From NCBI RefSeq assembly GCF_963677715.1, contig NZ_OY782495.1, positions 1-64,000 on the forward strand: a stretch of DNA of 64,000 nucleotides. The letters run 5' to 3'. Shown piece by piece: positions 62,898-64,000 of this stretch (position 1 is its first letter; every line of letters begins with the position of its first letter). This stretch comes from an uncultured Bacteroides sp. (GTDB lineage Bacteria; Bacteroidota; Bacteroidia; Bacteroidales; Bacteroidaceae). A model generated the notes under the pieces. It made no database searches. It was not told where the DNA came from and worked only from the letters and a program-made list of their open reading frames with translations. The translations under genes and the position numbers were made by a program.

Positions 62898-64000
62898 TCA
62901 ATCATCAATGGGAATCGTCACCGGAGCGGCGTTCTTTATGTTCACTCTTCTAAAGAAATAATAGTAACAATAAGCCAAAAACATCATACCGATAAATACC
63001 AGAAAGATAGAGAAGTTATAATAAATCATTGCAATCAGGCAAACCATGGCGCAAAACAGAGAGATAATAGGAAATACCGGATAGAAAGGTGCTTTGAACG
63101 GACGTTTCAGGTCCGGTTCGCTTTTTCTCAGTTTCAATAATGAGAACATGGAAACAATGTACATGGTAATGGAACCGAATACCGATAACGTAACGATGTT
63201 AGCCGTCAGAGGCAGATCACCGAAAACAATGATATTATCCGAGAAGATAGCCAGAATACCTATTACTCCTCCTGCCAGAATAGCCAGGTGTGGTGTTCTG
63301 AATCGTTTGCTAACGGTCGACAGAACTTCGGGCAAATATCCGGCCCGTGCCACGGCAAAAATCTGACGGGAATATCCCATAATGATACCATGAAAAGAGG
63401 CAATTAAACCGAATAAACCAAGCCACACCAACATGTGCAGCCATCCGCTTTTGCTACCCACTACTATCTTCATGGCCTGCGGAAGCGGATCGTTGATGTT
63501 GGCCAGTAAACTCCAATCGCCTACACCGCCCGCAAATACCATTACGCCCATAGCTAAAACTAAAAGAGTAAGAATGCCCCATATAAATGCTTTGGGTATT
63601 GTCTTTTTCGGGTTTTTGGCTTCTTCGGCCGCCATGGAAGCTCCTTCGATGGCCAGAAAAAACCAGATGGCAAAGGGAATGGCGGCAAAGATGCCCGACA
63701 GGGTGGATATAGAGAAAGTGTCACTGCCCGCCCAACCGTTATGGGTGAAGTTGCTTAATTCGAAACCGGGAGCTACCACGCCCATGAAAACCAGCAACTC
63801 AAAGATGGCCAGCAGTGTAACAACCAGTTCAAAAATAGCCGCAGTGGTTACCCCGACTACATTTAAACTCATAAAGATGAGATAGACTACTACCGCTACC
63901 ATTTGCGGATTTACTCCTTCAAACTGTACACTGAGATACGCTCCGATGGACATCGCTATGGCGGGAGGAGCAAAAATAAATTCGACCAGAGTAGAAAAGC
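62898..64000 (-). CDS. Ethanolamine/amino-acid permease (APC family), partial
   Basis: The frame is open to the window end, so the N-terminus is missing; about 367 residues are visible, including AFSTLVEFIFAPPAIAMSIG at the edge. Polytopic APC-superfamily transporter with ANINDPLPQAMKIVVGSKSG, GLIASFHGIIMGYSRQIFAV and RKSEPDLKRPFKAPFYPVFP, typical of the Eat-like ethanolamine permeases. First visible gene of the eutBC operon, which makes ethanolamine the likely substrate. Confidence 0.88.
   Translation of the reverse strand, partial: FSTLVEFIFAPPAIAMSIGAYLSVQFEGVNPQMVAVVVYLIFMSLNVVGVTTAAIFELVVTLLAIFELLVFMGVVAPGFELSNFTHNGWAGSDTFSISTLSGIFAAIPFAIWFFLAIEGASMAAEEAKNPKKTIPKAFIWGILTLLVLAMGVMVFAGGVGDWSLLANINDPLPQAMKIVVGSKSGWLHMLVWLGLFGLIASFHGIIMGYSRQIFAVARAGYLPEVLSTVSKRFRTPHLAILAGGVIGILAIFSDNIIVFGDLPLTANIVTLSVFGSITMYIVSMFSLLKLRKSEPDLKRPFKAPFYPVFPIISLFCAMVCLIAMIYYNFSIFLVFIGMMFLAYCYYYFFRRVNIKNAAPVTIPIDD

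Noticed and set aside
1-64000. CRISPR array or rRNA operon
   Set aside because: No regularly spaced identical repeats of CRISPR size and no rRNA-like blocks were seen; the only RNA gene recognised is tRNA-Trp.

Overview
The window looks like a chromosome segment of a gut-type Bacteroides or close relative. Signs: many genes are preceded by the Bacteroidota -7 promoter box (TAnnTTTG) rather than E. coli-like promoters; the succinate-to-propionate genes (methylmalonyl-CoA epimerase and the Na+-pumping decarboxylase) are in the Bacteroides arrangement; and there are GH13 and GH97 starch-type hydrolases, DUF5020/DUF6088-type proteins and a cysteine-rich leader-peptide cluster. All family calls are from reading the sequence; no database search was possible.

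Layout. 1-2.7 kb: mobile DNA. Two overlapping tyrosine recombinase genes on the minus strand (the second runs off the left edge) have replaced the 3' part of an IS21-type istA gene, and the IS21 end in turn interrupts an older gene. 3.1-10.8 kb: a very AT-rich accessory island with a peptide-export system: a VKOR-thioredoxin fusion (disulfide formation), a 69-residue precursor with six core cysteines, a beta-propeller lipoprotein-like protein, a C39-peptidase ABC exporter and an HlyD-type adaptor. It resembles a disulfide-stabilised bacteriocin system and is the most interesting locus here. 10.9-20.0 kb: an RND efflux operon with one adaptor, one TolC-like channel and two different RND pumps. 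20.1-21.6 kb: an IS3-family element with two nonsense mutations in orfB, cutting an unknown gene.

21.8-50 kb: mainly core genome: L31 type B, a secreted endonuclease/phosphatase-fold protein, fructose-bisphosphate aldolase, alpha-amylase, TPR proteins, the methylmalonyl-CoA decarboxylase operon, a nitroreductase-to-Maf operon, RNase Y, ZapA with a coiled-coil partner, MTA/SAH nucleosidase, tRNA-Trp, a UDG-fold protein, DUF5020 plus a nucleobase permease, a KamA-like radical SAM enzyme, and a histone H1-like small protein. A 44-residue minus-strand ORF with its own promoter and terminator lies at 39.8-39.9 kb.

49.8-64 kb: a radical SAM/DUF4130 putative DNA-repair pair; an AbiE-like toxin-antitoxin pair lying between two gene remnants (FKBP-like and glycosidase-like); GH97; an exported Bcp-type peroxiredoxin; an epimerase-lipocalin fusion; SDR and pentapeptide-repeat genes; a metallo-hydrolase; and, at the right edge, a permease-eutB-eutC ethanolamine operon whose permease is cut by the window end.
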